Positions 1-6,581 of a stretch of 24,378 nt of DNA are shown in pieces. The number at the start of each line of letters is the position of its first letter. The first letter of the stretch is position 1. Source of the DNA: Collinsella aerofaciens (lineage in GTDB: Bacteria; Actinomycetota; Coriobacteriia; Coriobacteriales; Coriobacteriaceae). The stretch covers positions 1 to 24,378 of the forward strand of contig NZ_JAQLFP010000034.1 of NCBI RefSeq assembly GCF_028207065.1. The letters run 5' to 3'. The notes below the pieces were generated by a model that was not told the origin of the DNA, did no database searches, and saw only the letters and a list, made by a program, of their open reading frames with translations. The position numbers and the translations under genes are program-made.

Positions 1-15
1 ATCGGTCGGAGGGGT

Positions 16-95
16 GGCTTTGTAAAGCCGTTTGTCTCCACCCGCGTAGCGGGTGGTTTAAAGCTGGCCGCTGCGCGACCAGCAGACTAAAGTCT
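16..95. repeat. Run of four small hairpins, possible mobile-element end or RNA remnant
   Basis: Four perfect short stems follow one another with almost no spacing: GGCTTT/AAAGCC at 16-29, CCACCCGC/GCGGGTGG at 38-56, GCTGG/CCAGC at 63-83 and AGACT/AGTCT at 84-95. The terminator hairpin at 103-133 makes a fifth. No reading frame explains this stretch. Such clustering is known for the ends of IS200/IS605-type elements and their associated RNAs, and for structured small RNAs. No transposase gene is visible, because the window begins here, so the assignment is open. Confidence 0.45.
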
Positions 96-102
96 TGAAA
101 CA

Positions 103-137
103 GGGCCGCGACACCTATATGGCGTCGCGGCCCTTTT
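103..137. terminator. Intrinsic terminator, probably bidirectional
   Basis: A perfect 10-bp GC-rich stem (103-112 with 124-133) carries an 11-nt loop. It is followed on the plus strand by TTTT (134-137). On the minus strand the stem is followed by TGTTTC, a weaker U-tract. It lies 40 bp beyond the stop codon of the leftward sugar operon, so it may end that operon as well as any rightward transcript entering from the left. Confidence 0.7.
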
Positions 138-176
138 CCTTGGAGAAGGATCGATTGATTGAACGGGATGACCGTT

Positions 177-629
177 CTAGTCTTCGAGTCCGCTATTGAT
201 GAGCTCCGCGATCTCAGCGGGATCGATGCTCGCACGCACCTTGTCGCGGCAGCCGGCGTCCATCAACATCACGGCAGCCTTGGAAAGCAGACGCAGGTGC
301 GTGGTTCCGGCTTCGCCGGCGGGCACGTACAGCGCAAGCGCGACATCGACGGGCACGCCATCGAAACTCGGCCATTCAACGGGCTCGGCCAGTTTAAGCA
401 CGGCAACGCCCGGCGTGTGAATCGCGTCGCTTTTGGCATGCGGAACGGCAAAGCCGGCGACAAGGCCGGTCTCGGCCTCGTTTTCGCGAGCAATGAAGGC
501 GGCCTCTACGGCAGATGCGTCATCGGCAAAGCCGAGCTCGATGGCCTGCTCGGACAAATAATGCAGGGCGTCCTCGCGCGAGGCGGCGGCATACCCGATC
601 GTCACTTGGTTGGCAGATACAAATCCCAT
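177..629 (-). CDS. PTS fructose/mannitol-family EIIA component
   Basis: This 150-residue protein is a single EIIA domain of the fructose/mannitol type, the cytoplasmic phosphocarrier that passes phosphate from HPr to EIIB during sugar uptake. The phosphorylated histidine is His64 in the signature GFAVPHAKSDAI, and the usual VAV strand follows at about residues 75-77. The length is normal for a free-standing EIIA. The ATG at 629 is preceded by AAGGAAGG at suitable spacing. It is the last gene of the minus-strand sugar operon, 11 bp after the transketolase C-half. It lies about 3.5 kb of coding sequence away from the EIIBC gene that heads the operon, an unusual split of PTS parts across the ends of one operon. 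It is presumably the EIIA for that EIIBC, since no other PTS gene is in view. Confidence 0.9.
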   Translation of the reverse strand: MGFVSANQVTIGYAAASREDALHYLSEQAIELGFADDASAVEAAFIARENEAETGLVAGFAVPHAKSDAIHTPGVAVLKLAEPVEWPSFDGVPVDVALALYVPAGEAGTTHLRLLSKAAVMLMDAGCRDKVRASIDPAEIAELINSGLED

Positions 630-640
630 GGAAACCTTCC

Positions 641-1579
641 TTACAACACGGACCTGACCGCGGCTTCGATGCCGTCGGCGTCCAAACCGTACTTGTGCAG
701 CAGATCAACCGCAGGACCGGATTCACCGTACACATCGCGCACGCCGACGCGACGCATCGGCGCTGGATGCTGCTCCGCGAGCGCCGAGGCAACGGCCTCG
801 CCAAGACCGCCGATAATCGAATGCTCCTCGGCAGTGACCACGCGACCGGTCTTCTTGGCGCTGGCAACCACCAGACGCTCATCAAGCGGCTTGATCGTGT
901 GCATGTTGATGACCTCGGCGTCGATGCCATCGGCAGCGAGCGCCTCGGCGGCCTCGAGCGCCTCGGCGACCATGAGGCCGCATGCGACGATAGTCACATC
1001 GGACCCTTCCCGCACAACCACGCCGCGACCAATCTTGAACTCATAGTCCTCGTGGTCGTTGATAACCGGCGTAGCCAGACGGCCAAAACGCATGTAGACC
1101 GGGCCCTCAAACTCATAGGCGGCGCGCACGCAAGCGCGAGCCTCGATGTCATCGGCGGGAACGATCACCGTCATACCCGGGATTGTGCGCATGAGCGCGA
1201 TATCCTCGCAACACTGATGCGTGGCGCCGTCTTCACCGACCGAGATACCCGCATGCGTGGCGCCGATTTTGACGTTGAGGTGTGGATAGCCGATGGAATT
1301 ACGCACTTGTTCGTACGCGCGGCCTGCGGCGAACATGGCAAAGGTGCTCGCAAAGGCAACGTGGCCCGTGGTCGCAATGCCGGCGGCAAGCCCCATCAAG
1401 TTGCTCTCGGCAATGCCGGCATCGTAGAAGCGCTCAGGATGCGCAGCCTTGAACTTACCGGTCTGCGTGGCGGCGGCCAGGTCGGCATCGAGAACCACAA
1501 AGTCATCGCGCTCATTGCCCAGCTCGACAAGTGCCTCGCCATAGCTAACGCGCGTGGCGACTTTCTTGACGTCTGCCAT
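641..1579 (-). CDS. Transketolase, C-terminal subunit (pyrimidine-binding and C-terminal domains)
   Basis: This 312-residue protein matches the C-terminal half of a two-subunit transketolase. It carries the pyrimidine-binding domain (about residues 5-170) with the thiamine-activating glutamate Glu58 in DAGIAESN, and then the C-terminal domain with EEHSIIGGLGEAV. With its partner it moves two-carbon ketol units between sugar phosphates in the non-oxidative pentose phosphate pathway, using thiamine diphosphate. The ATG at 1579 shares one base with the stop codon of the N-half (TAATG), and GGGGAGGAG lies just upstream, so the two halves should be translationally coupled and made in equal amounts. 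DXS and E1-beta proteins share this fold, but the pairing with a short N-half and a transaldolase favours transketolase. Confidence 0.92.
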   Translation of the reverse strand: MADVKKVATRVSYGEALVELGNERDDFVVLDADLAAATQTGKFKAAHPERFYDAGIAESNLMGLAAGIATTGHVAFASTFAMFAAGRAYEQVRNSIGYPHLNVKIGATHAGISVGEDGATHQCCEDIALMRTIPGMTVIVPADDIEARACVRAAYEFEGPVYMRFGRLATPVINDHEDYEFKIGRGVVVREGSDVTIVACGLMVAEALEAAEALAADGIDAEVINMHTIKPLDERLVVASAKKTGRVVTAEEHSIIGGLGEAVASALAEQHPAPMRRVGVRDVYGESGPAVDLLHKYGLDADGIEAAVRSVL

Positions 1580-2409
1580 TAGAGCTCCTCCCCTGCTGCT
1601 GCGAGCTCGGCCATGGCCTGCTCAAACTGTTCATCGTTGGGTGCCTTGCCGTGCCAGCCCACCTGGTTTTCCATAAAGGAGACGCCCTTGCCCTTCACCG
1701 TCTCGGCGATAATGGCCACGGGCGAGTCGCTCACTTTGCGGGCCTCGGCAAAGGCGGCGGCAATCTGCGCCATGTCGTTACCGTCGGCAAGCTCGATCAC
1801 ATGCCACTTAAAGGCGCGGAACTTGTCGGCAAGCGGCATAGCAGAGTTAACTTCGTCGATACTGCCGTCAATTTGCAGGCCATTGTGATCGACGATAGCG
1901 ACGAGGTTATCCAAGTCGTGGTTGCCGGCGAACATGGCCGCCTCCCACACCTGGCCCTCCTCGCACTCGCCGTCGCCCAACAGCGCGTAGACGCGGTAGC
2001 TGTCACCCCAGCGCTTTGCGGCGAGCGCCATTCCAACCGCGGCGGAGATACCCTGACCGAGCGATCCAGTAGACATGTCGACACCCGGCGTGTCATTCAT
2101 ATTGGGATGGCCCTGTAGGCGGCTGCCGATATGGCGGAGCGTCTCGAGTTCCTCCTTGGGAAAGAACCCGCGCTCGGCGAGCACGGCATAGAGTGCCGGA
2201 GCGCAATGTCCCTTGGAGAGCACAAAGCGATCGCGCTCGGCGCGGCTCGGATTCGCCGGGTCGACATCCATTTCCTCAAAGTAGAGGTAGGTCATAATGT
2301 CGGCGGCGCCAAGCGATCCGCCCGGATGCCCCGACTTGGCGGCGTGGACACCCGTGACAATACCGCGGCGAACCTCATTGGCAATCTTGGCCAGTTCCTG
2401 ATCGGTCAT
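1579..2409 (-). CDS. Transketolase, N-terminal subunit (diphosphate-binding domain)
   Basis: This 276-residue protein is the thiamine-diphosphate-binding half of a split transketolase. Visible marks are SGHPGG (residues 26-31), SKGH (65-68), STGSLGQG (113-120) and the metal/diphosphate motif GDGECEEG starting at residue 145 and ending near DHNGLQ. An in-frame open stretch continues upstream to 2550. The ATG at 2409 was chosen because AGAGGAAA precedes it and because residue 1 then fits the family (MTDQELAKIANEVRRG). It overlaps the next gene by one base. Split transketolases are common in Gram-positive bacteria and archaea, and a copy inside a PTS operon suggests a dedicated catabolic role rather than the sole housekeeping enzyme. 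Confidence 0.92.
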   Translation of the reverse strand: MTDQELAKIANEVRRGIVTGVHAAKSGHPGGSLGAADIMTYLYFEEMDVDPANPSRAERDRFVLSKGHCAPALYAVLAERGFFPKEELETLRHIGSRLQGHPNMNDTPGVDMSTGSLGQGISAAVGMALAAKRWGDSYRVYALLGDGECEEGQVWEAAMFAGNHDLDNLVAIVDHNGLQIDGSIDEVNSAMPLADKFRAFKWHVIELADGNDMAQIAAAFAEARKVSDSPVAIIAETVKGKGVSFMENQVGWHGKAPNDEQFEQAMAELAAAGEEL

Positions 2410-2430
2410 GGAGTTTCCTCTCTTGAGCAC

Positions 2431-2461
2431 GCCGGCCCGGCATAACAAATGCTGGGCCGGC
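2431..2461. other. Intra-operon hairpin between transaldolase and transketolase genes
   Basis: A 13-bp inverted repeat (2431-2443 with 2449-2461) has one imperfect pair and a 5-nt loop, AACAA. It fills most of the 62-bp gap between two genes of the sugar operon. Neither strand has a following T-tract, so it does not look like a standard terminator. It may stabilise or direct processing of the mRNA segments, or lower expression of distal genes. Confidence 0.6.
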
Positions 2462-2471
2462 AGAACCATCG

Positions 2472-3155
2472 TTACTGTGCCTCGACGACCTTTTTCCAGT
2501 CGGCCTCGAACGAGGCAAGGCCCTGGTCGGTCAGCGGGTGATGCAGGCATTTCTTAAGAGCAGCCATGGGGACGGTCGCAATATCGGCACCGAGCAGCGC
2601 CGCCTGGGTCACGTGGTTGGGCGTGCGGACCGAAGCGGTGATGATCTCGACGGTGTCGTCGACGTTCTTGCCGGTCCAGTCATAGTTCTTGATGCAGGTC
2701 ACGACATTGTCGAGCTGCGAGATGCCGTCCTCGGCGATGTCGTCAAAGCGGCCGACAAACGGGCTGATGTAGCGGGCGCCGGCATTGGCGGCCATAAGGG
2801 CCTGCGTCGGCGAGAAGACGAGCGTCATGTTGACACGCACGCCCGCATCGGCCAGCGCGCGGCAGGCGGCGAGGCCGGCCTCGCAGACGGGGAGCTTGAC
2901 CACGATGTTGGGGGCGAGGGCGGCAAGGCGCTTGCCCTCCTCGGTCATGCCCTCGGCCGTGGTGGCGGTAGACTCGGCAGACACGGGCAAACCCTCGCAG
3001 AGCTCGGCAATCTTGAGCATATGGGGCTCAAAATCGGCGAGCTTACCGCCGGTCTTGGCGTACAGGGACGGGTTGGTGGTGACGCCAGCAAGGCAGCCCC
3101 AGCTCTTGGCCTCGGCGATCTCGTCAAGGTTGGCGGTATCGATAAAGAACTTCAT
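2472..3155 (-). CDS. tal: Transaldolase (small TalC/MipB-type family)
   Basis: This 227-residue protein belongs to the short transaldolase/fructose-6-phosphate aldolase family. The Schiff-base lysine is Lys87 in NIVVKLPV, Asp6 lies in FIDTAN, and GVTTNPS is at 24-30. Two positions separate the two activities in this family: Glu61 (SAEST, where E. coli FSA has Gln) and Phe133 (SPFVGR, where FSA has Tyr). Both are of the transaldolase type here, so three-carbon transfer between sedoheptulose-7-P and glyceraldehyde-3-P is the better call. The ATG at 3155 has AGAAGGAG upstream; a longer in-frame reading to 3182 lacks such a site. It lies between a GatZ-family gene and the split transketolase in one operon. 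Confidence 0.9.
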   Translation of the reverse strand: MKFFIDTANLDEIAEAKSWGCLAGVTTNPSLYAKTGGKLADFEPHMLKIAELCEGLPVSAESTATTAEGMTEEGKRLAALAPNIVVKLPVCEAGLAACRALADAGVRVNMTLVFSPTQALMAANAGARYISPFVGRFDDIAEDGISQLDNVVTCIKNYDWTGKNVDDTVEIITASVRTPNHVTQAALLGADIATVPMAALKKCLHHPLTDQGLASFEADWKKVVEAQ

Positions 3156-3192
3156 TGTGCAAACTCCTTCTAAGGAATCCAAAACTCAAAAA

Positions 3193-3261
3193 ATAGGACA
3201 AAGGGGATGTCCCTTTGTCCTATGTGCCGGGCCCGCAGCTGGGACACGCCCCGGGCCCGGC
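3193..3261. repeat. Two adjacent intergenic hairpins, one a perfect 13-bp inverted repeat
   Basis: The 125-bp gap between the GatZ-family gene and transaldolase holds two stems. The first has perfect 13-bp arms at 3193-3205 and 3211-3223 (ATAGGACAAAGGG and its complement) around a 5-nt loop. The second pairs GCCGGGCCC at 3226-3234 with 3253-3261. No T-tract follows on the minus strand. The first resembles the perfect palindrome at 17622-17685 in being a sharp inverted repeat containing a GGGGA...TCCC core. They could be REP-like elements or mRNA processing and stability structures. Confidence 0.6.
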
Positions 3262-3280
3262 GTCGTGTAGGAAAAGCTAC

Positions 3281-4549
3281 TTAGAGAGCCTTCTCGATAC
3301 GGCTCGTGACACCCTTGAGGTTAAGGCCGACGACGTACTGCTTGATCGGGCGCTTGATGTGCTCGATCACAAAGCGCTTGCCGTCGATGTCCTGGGCAGC
3401 GAGGTTGCGGTAGAGCTTCTCGACCTGCTCCTTGACCTCGGGATCGTTAAAGGCGTAGTGGCCGGAGACATCCAGAATCTTCAGGCTGAGCTCGTCGTCG
3501 GCCAGAATGTCGTCAACCTGCAGGTTGACGTCGTCGCCGGTCATCCACTTGCGCCAACGCTCGGTCTTGATAGCCTTGACCAGCAGCGTGTGATACAGGT
3601 CGGAGGGATCGTCGCACAGGCCGTTGTCGACCAGAATCTGCTCGGTAGCGCAGAGCTTGAGGTAAGCGCGGGTCTCCTCGGTGCCGTACTGAGGAGCGAC
3701 ATTGGAGGCGGTCACGTGAGCCGGGATGTGCTCGAGCAGCGTTGCGTCATCCAGATAGTCGGCGTTGTGCTCCTTCAGGCCCACGCCGTATCGCTTGGCC
3801 ATGTCGGCGAGCTCGCGGGCGTTCTTAAAGTTGTAATGACCGACCTGCTCGGTCCAACGGGTGAGCGTACCGGTCTGGCCGACGATAAAGGTGGGCATGG
3901 GGCAGCCGCGCTTCTCGAGCTCGGGCTGCAGCTGAGAAATGAACTCCTCGTACTTATCGGTAGAGGTCAAGCCGCCGTTGGTCTCCTCGGTACCGACCTC
4001 GTAGGCAACCTCGGGCAGATTATGCTCGCGACGGTACTGCTCAAGATAGTCGATAAGATCGATCGTGCGGCGAAGCACCACGTCGAGCGGAATAACCTTG
4101 CCGATCTGATAGGGGTCCTTGGTGGGGTCGACCATCAGCAGGTCAAAGCCTGCCTCCATGTCGGCGACGAAGGACTTGCGGGCGAGCTCCATGGCCTCGT
4201 CCTCGGGCAGGTGGGCGTTACGCTCCTCGTCGCGCTGCCACGGACCGCCGTGATCGCGGCACAGGTAGTACGGACCGGTGTAACCCACCTCGTCGGCAAC
4301 CTTCTTGATATCGGCGGCAAAGCGCGTCTGGTCCCAACCGTTAACGTAGCCGGCGCCCATCTCGTCCATATCGACCTGGTTGCGGCTGGCGATAAACATG
4401 GGCGGGAAATCCTCGTCCTTGGCAAGCTCGAACACGGCCTGAATCAGGTTGGGGCTCATGGGGCCAATGCCGACCATGGTTGCGTGATCGCCGCTATCCT
4501 GCAGCTTGAGCATGCCCTGAACGGCCTGGCGGATGGTGAGGTTGGACAT
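3281..4549 (-). CDS. GatZ/KbaZ-family protein (tagatose-bisphosphate aldolase subunit or hexulose-phosphate epimerase-like)
   Basis: This 422-residue protein looks like the GatZ/KbaZ family, annotated as the non-catalytic subunit of class II D-tagatose-1,6-bisphosphate aldolase. Family marks are the early block FIASRNQVDMDEMGAGY, then CRDHGGPW (GGDHLGP in E. coli GatZ), MVDPTKDP, YEVGTEE and a C-terminal block GKRFVIEHIKRPIKQYV. No GatY/KbaY catalytic partner is present in the window. Some GatZ-like proteins have been reported to act on their own as hexulose-6-phosphate 4-epimerases, which would fit an operon that feeds fructose-6-P to transketolase and transaldolase. The function here is an inference. 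The ATG at 4549 has GGAGAAGGAG upstream. It is the second gene of the operon, after EIIBC. Confidence 0.78.
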   Translation of the reverse strand: MSNLTIRQAVQGMLKLQDSGDHATMVGIGPMSPNLIQAVFELAKDEDFPPMFIASRNQVDMDEMGAGYVNGWDQTRFAADIKKVADEVGYTGPYYLCRDHGGPWQRDEERNAHLPEDEAMELARKSFVADMEAGFDLLMVDPTKDPYQIGKVIPLDVVLRRTIDLIDYLEQYRREHNLPEVAYEVGTEETNGGLTSTDKYEEFISQLQPELEKRGCPMPTFIVGQTGTLTRWTEQVGHYNFKNARELADMAKRYGVGLKEHNADYLDDATLLEHIPAHVTASNVAPQYGTEETRAYLKLCATEQILVDNGLCDDPSDLYHTLLVKAIKTERWRKWMTGDDVNLQVDDILADDELSLKILDVSGHYAFNDPEVKEQVEKLYRNLAAQDIDGKRFVIEHIKRPIKQYVVGLNLKGVTSRIEKAL

Positions 4550-4618
4550 TTTGTTCTCCTTCTCCAGAGGATTTTTGACAAAAGTTCCCTGGGACCCAGA
4601 TGTGGGCCCTATCAGTAC

Positions 4619-4679
4619 GGATGGATTTTGTTGTGTAGGGGCGGTTGTGCGGAGTCAAATCCATCCCTCCGCACAACCG
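4619..4679. other. Interleaved inverted repeats (alternative hairpins or pseudoknot) in sugar operon
   Basis: Two inverted repeats interleave in the order a-b-a'-b'. GGATGGATTT (4619-4628) can pair with AAATCCATCC (4657-4666), and CGGTTGTGCGGA (4642-4653) with TCCGCACAACCG (4668-4679). Both pairings are perfect. They can form an H-type pseudoknot or compete, which is the layout of switch-like leader RNAs. The structure lies in the 144-bp gap between the EIIBC and GatZ-family genes and would be transcribed on the minus strand. No T-tract follows either stem. Confidence 0.6.
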
Positions 4680-4693
4680 GAGTCCTTAAAGAT

Positions 4694-6166
4694 TTACTTG
4701 GCCTGCTTATCGAGCGTGGGCTTCATGGCAATCAGGATTGCAGCGGCGACCACGGAGCCAATCACGATGTCCAAGCAGAACAGCGCGACGTTGTTGGTGG
4801 CCAGGGCGACGATAAAGCCACCGTGCGGGACGTAGCAGTCGATACCCTGGAAGGCGGCAAGCGCCGCACCCGCGGCAGAGCCGATGCAAATGCCGGGAAG
4901 GGTGTGACCGAGGTCCTTGACCGCGAAGGGGATAGCGCCCTCGGTGATACCGATGCAGCCCATGAACAGCGCGGAGATGCCCATCTGACGGTCAGCGTCA
5001 TCGAACTTGTTCTTGGCGATGAGTGCAGCGAGGCCACAGGCGATCGGGGGAACGGCAACGGCGACGCGGAACATACCATTAGGACCGTAGATGCCGGAGG
5101 CCATGATGGCCATGGTGAAGGTCGAGGCGGTCTTGTTGATGGGGCCGCCCATATCGAAGGCGGTCATAACGCCAATGACCAGACCCAGGACGACGGCGGA
5201 GCCGCCCTGCAGGCTGCCGAGCACGCTGGTGAGCCAATCCATCACAAAGCCAAGCGGCGTGGCCAGGATGTAGATGTAAGCCATGCCCAGGACGAGCGAG
5301 GTCAGAATCGGGATGATCAGGATGGGCATGATGGTCTGGATGGTGTTGTTGACCTTCCAGGTCTTCATCCAGCGGACAAAGTAGCCGCAGATGACCGCCA
5401 TGATCATGGCACCCAAGAAGCCGGTCGAAACGCTGTTGCCGTTAGGGGTGACGACTGCGTTGTTGACCAGGTAGCCCAGGACAAAACCGGGGGCGAGCGC
5501 GGGCTTGCCGGCCATCGAGTAGGAGATGTATGCCGCAAGCACCGGGATCATCATGGAGATGCCGGCCATGCCGATGGTGTTAAGGCTCACCATCAGCGGG
5601 TTCGTAACCTCCATGCCGTTGGCGCCGGCGGTACCGGATGCCAGCGAGAAGGCGAGAAACACGCCGCCGATAACGACGATGGGGATAAAATAGGAAACGC
5701 CGGTATTGAATGCATTGAGCAGCGTCTTACCAGGATCGGCAAAGATAGACTGCTTGGACGCCGGTGTCGGGGCCTGCGGGGCAGCGGAGACGGCCTTCTT
5801 CTCTGCCTTGGCCTCGGCCTTGGGCGCGTCAACGGCACCACCCGTCGCCTTGATGATCTCAACGGCCTGGTCGATGATCTTTACCGGATCGGCGATTACA
5901 TCCGAGGTGCCGACCTTCAGGAACTTGCCCTCGGCCATCTTCTGCTCAAAACGGTCCTCGTTCTCGACGCCCACGTCGACGGACTCGAGCACCAGGTCGG
6001 CGGAATCCACGTCTTCCTGCGTCAGCTCATTCTCGATACCCAGGCCACCCTGAGCCTCGACTTTGCACTCGATGCCACGGGCGGCGCATTCATCCTGAAT
6101 CGCCTTCTGGGCCATATACGTGTGGGCAATACCCACGGTACAGGCGGCAACGCCTACAATCTTCAT
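4694..6166 (-). CDS. PTS fructose-family EIIBC transporter
   Basis: This 490-residue membrane protein couples sugar import to phosphorylation. Residues 1 to about 100 form a fructose-type EIIB domain with the phosphorylated cysteine Cys9 in ACTVGIAHTYMAQ; the usual CPTGIAHT is altered to CTVGIAHT. An Ala/Lys/Pro-rich linker spans about 115-150. The rest is the EIIC channel with many hydrophobic segments, beginning near GVSYFIPIVVIGGVFLAFS and including GxxxGFLGAM and DMGGPINKTA, typical of fructose-family EIIC. No EIIA domain is fused; a separate EIIA closes the operon. The ATG at 6166 follows AGAGGGAAGCA; an upstream in-frame reading to 6268 is not supported by a binding site. It is the first gene of the operon and is divergent from a LacI-family regulator. 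The sugar is not evident from sequence; fructose, tagatose or another ketose are candidates. Confidence 0.92.
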   Translation of the reverse strand: MKIVGVAACTVGIAHTYMAQKAIQDECAARGIECKVEAQGGLGIENELTQEDVDSADLVLESVDVGVENEDRFEQKMAEGKFLKVGTSDVIADPVKIIDQAVEIIKATGGAVDAPKAEAKAEKKAVSAAPQAPTPASKQSIFADPGKTLLNAFNTGVSYFIPIVVIGGVFLAFSLASGTAGANGMEVTNPLMVSLNTIGMAGISMMIPVLAAYISYSMAGKPALAPGFVLGYLVNNAVVTPNGNSVSTGFLGAMIMAVICGYFVRWMKTWKVNNTIQTIMPILIIPILTSLVLGMAYIYILATPLGFVMDWLTSVLGSLQGGSAVVLGLVIGVMTAFDMGGPINKTASTFTMAIMASGIYGPNGMFRVAVAVPPIACGLAALIAKNKFDDADRQMGISALFMGCIGITEGAIPFAVKDLGHTLPGICIGSAAGAALAAFQGIDCYVPHGGFIVALATNNVALFCLDIVIGSVVAAAILIAMKPTLDKQAK

Positions 6167-6266
6167 TGCTTCCCTCTTTTCATAGAGTTGCGTGCGCAAG
6201 ACACCGTTTGCGGAGGCCTCCGGAGCATCCCCTGCCGTTTGGACTTGCTGTCTTTTCGACAAGACC

Positions 6267-6272
6267 AATATA
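6267..6272 (-). promoter_or_regulatory. Candidate -10 box of the sugar operon
   Basis: The minus strand reads TATATT here, within CATATATTGG, about 100 bp upstream of the EIIBC start. No good -35 hexamer lies 16-18 bp away, which suits a promoter that needs an activator or is weak. The leader RNA would contain the palindrome CGGAGGCCTCCG. This is the best AT-rich hexamer in the gap but is not proven. Confidence 0.35.
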
Positions 6273-6338
6273 TGTGCTCGTTTTTCTTAATGCCAGCTTA
6301 TTTCGGTAAACGCGCAGGTCAGAGCGTTGGTTATGCTA

Positions 6339-6360
6339 TTTGGTTATGCGTTTAACCAAA
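6339..6360. promoter_or_regulatory. Palindromic operator with central CG, likely bound by the LacI-family regulator
   Basis: TTTGGTTATGC (6339-6349) is followed directly by GTTTAACCAAA (6350-6360). The halves match as inverted repeats at 9 of 11 positions around a central CG, the classic shape of LacI-family operators. A further half-site, GTTGGTTATGC, sits at 6326-6336. The site lies in the 415-bp region between the divergent EIIBC and regulator genes, roughly 65 bp upstream of the candidate EIIBC -10 box. Control of both directions is plausible. The rest of this region (6361-6581) shows no clear gene or promoter. Confidence 0.65.
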
Positions 6361-6581
6361 AATGAATCCTGCGATTTTACCCTCGATTTCAAAAGTCAAG
6401 AAGTATTTGATTTTCTCGGTAGACGGCAGATGCGCATGCCGGTCACAAATTTCGACCCCACCCGTATACCGCATTTGTTGCATACTCATATGAAAGGAAA
6501 AGGTCGCTCACCGGAGCGCATCCCTCACCAAGACTCAAAGTCATCATGTTGGAAAATGCTCATCTGTCGGAAGGAGTCGCT

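Noticed and set aside
515..1582. Plus-strand open frame of 355 codons over the transketolase C-half
   Set aside because: It is a shadow of the real gene, with no domain and no start signal.
2431..2461. Rho-independent terminator inside the sugar operon
   Set aside because: The stem is good but no T-run follows on either strand, and genes on both sides are in the same orientation and functionally linked.
3215..6355. Plus-strand open frame of 1046 codons antisense to the sugar operon
   Set aside because: It is the mirror of three well-supported minus-strand genes and runs through their hairpin-filled gaps. The protein is His/Asp/Gly/Arg-rich without any recognisable domain and lacks a binding site. 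Long antisense frames are expected at this GC bias.
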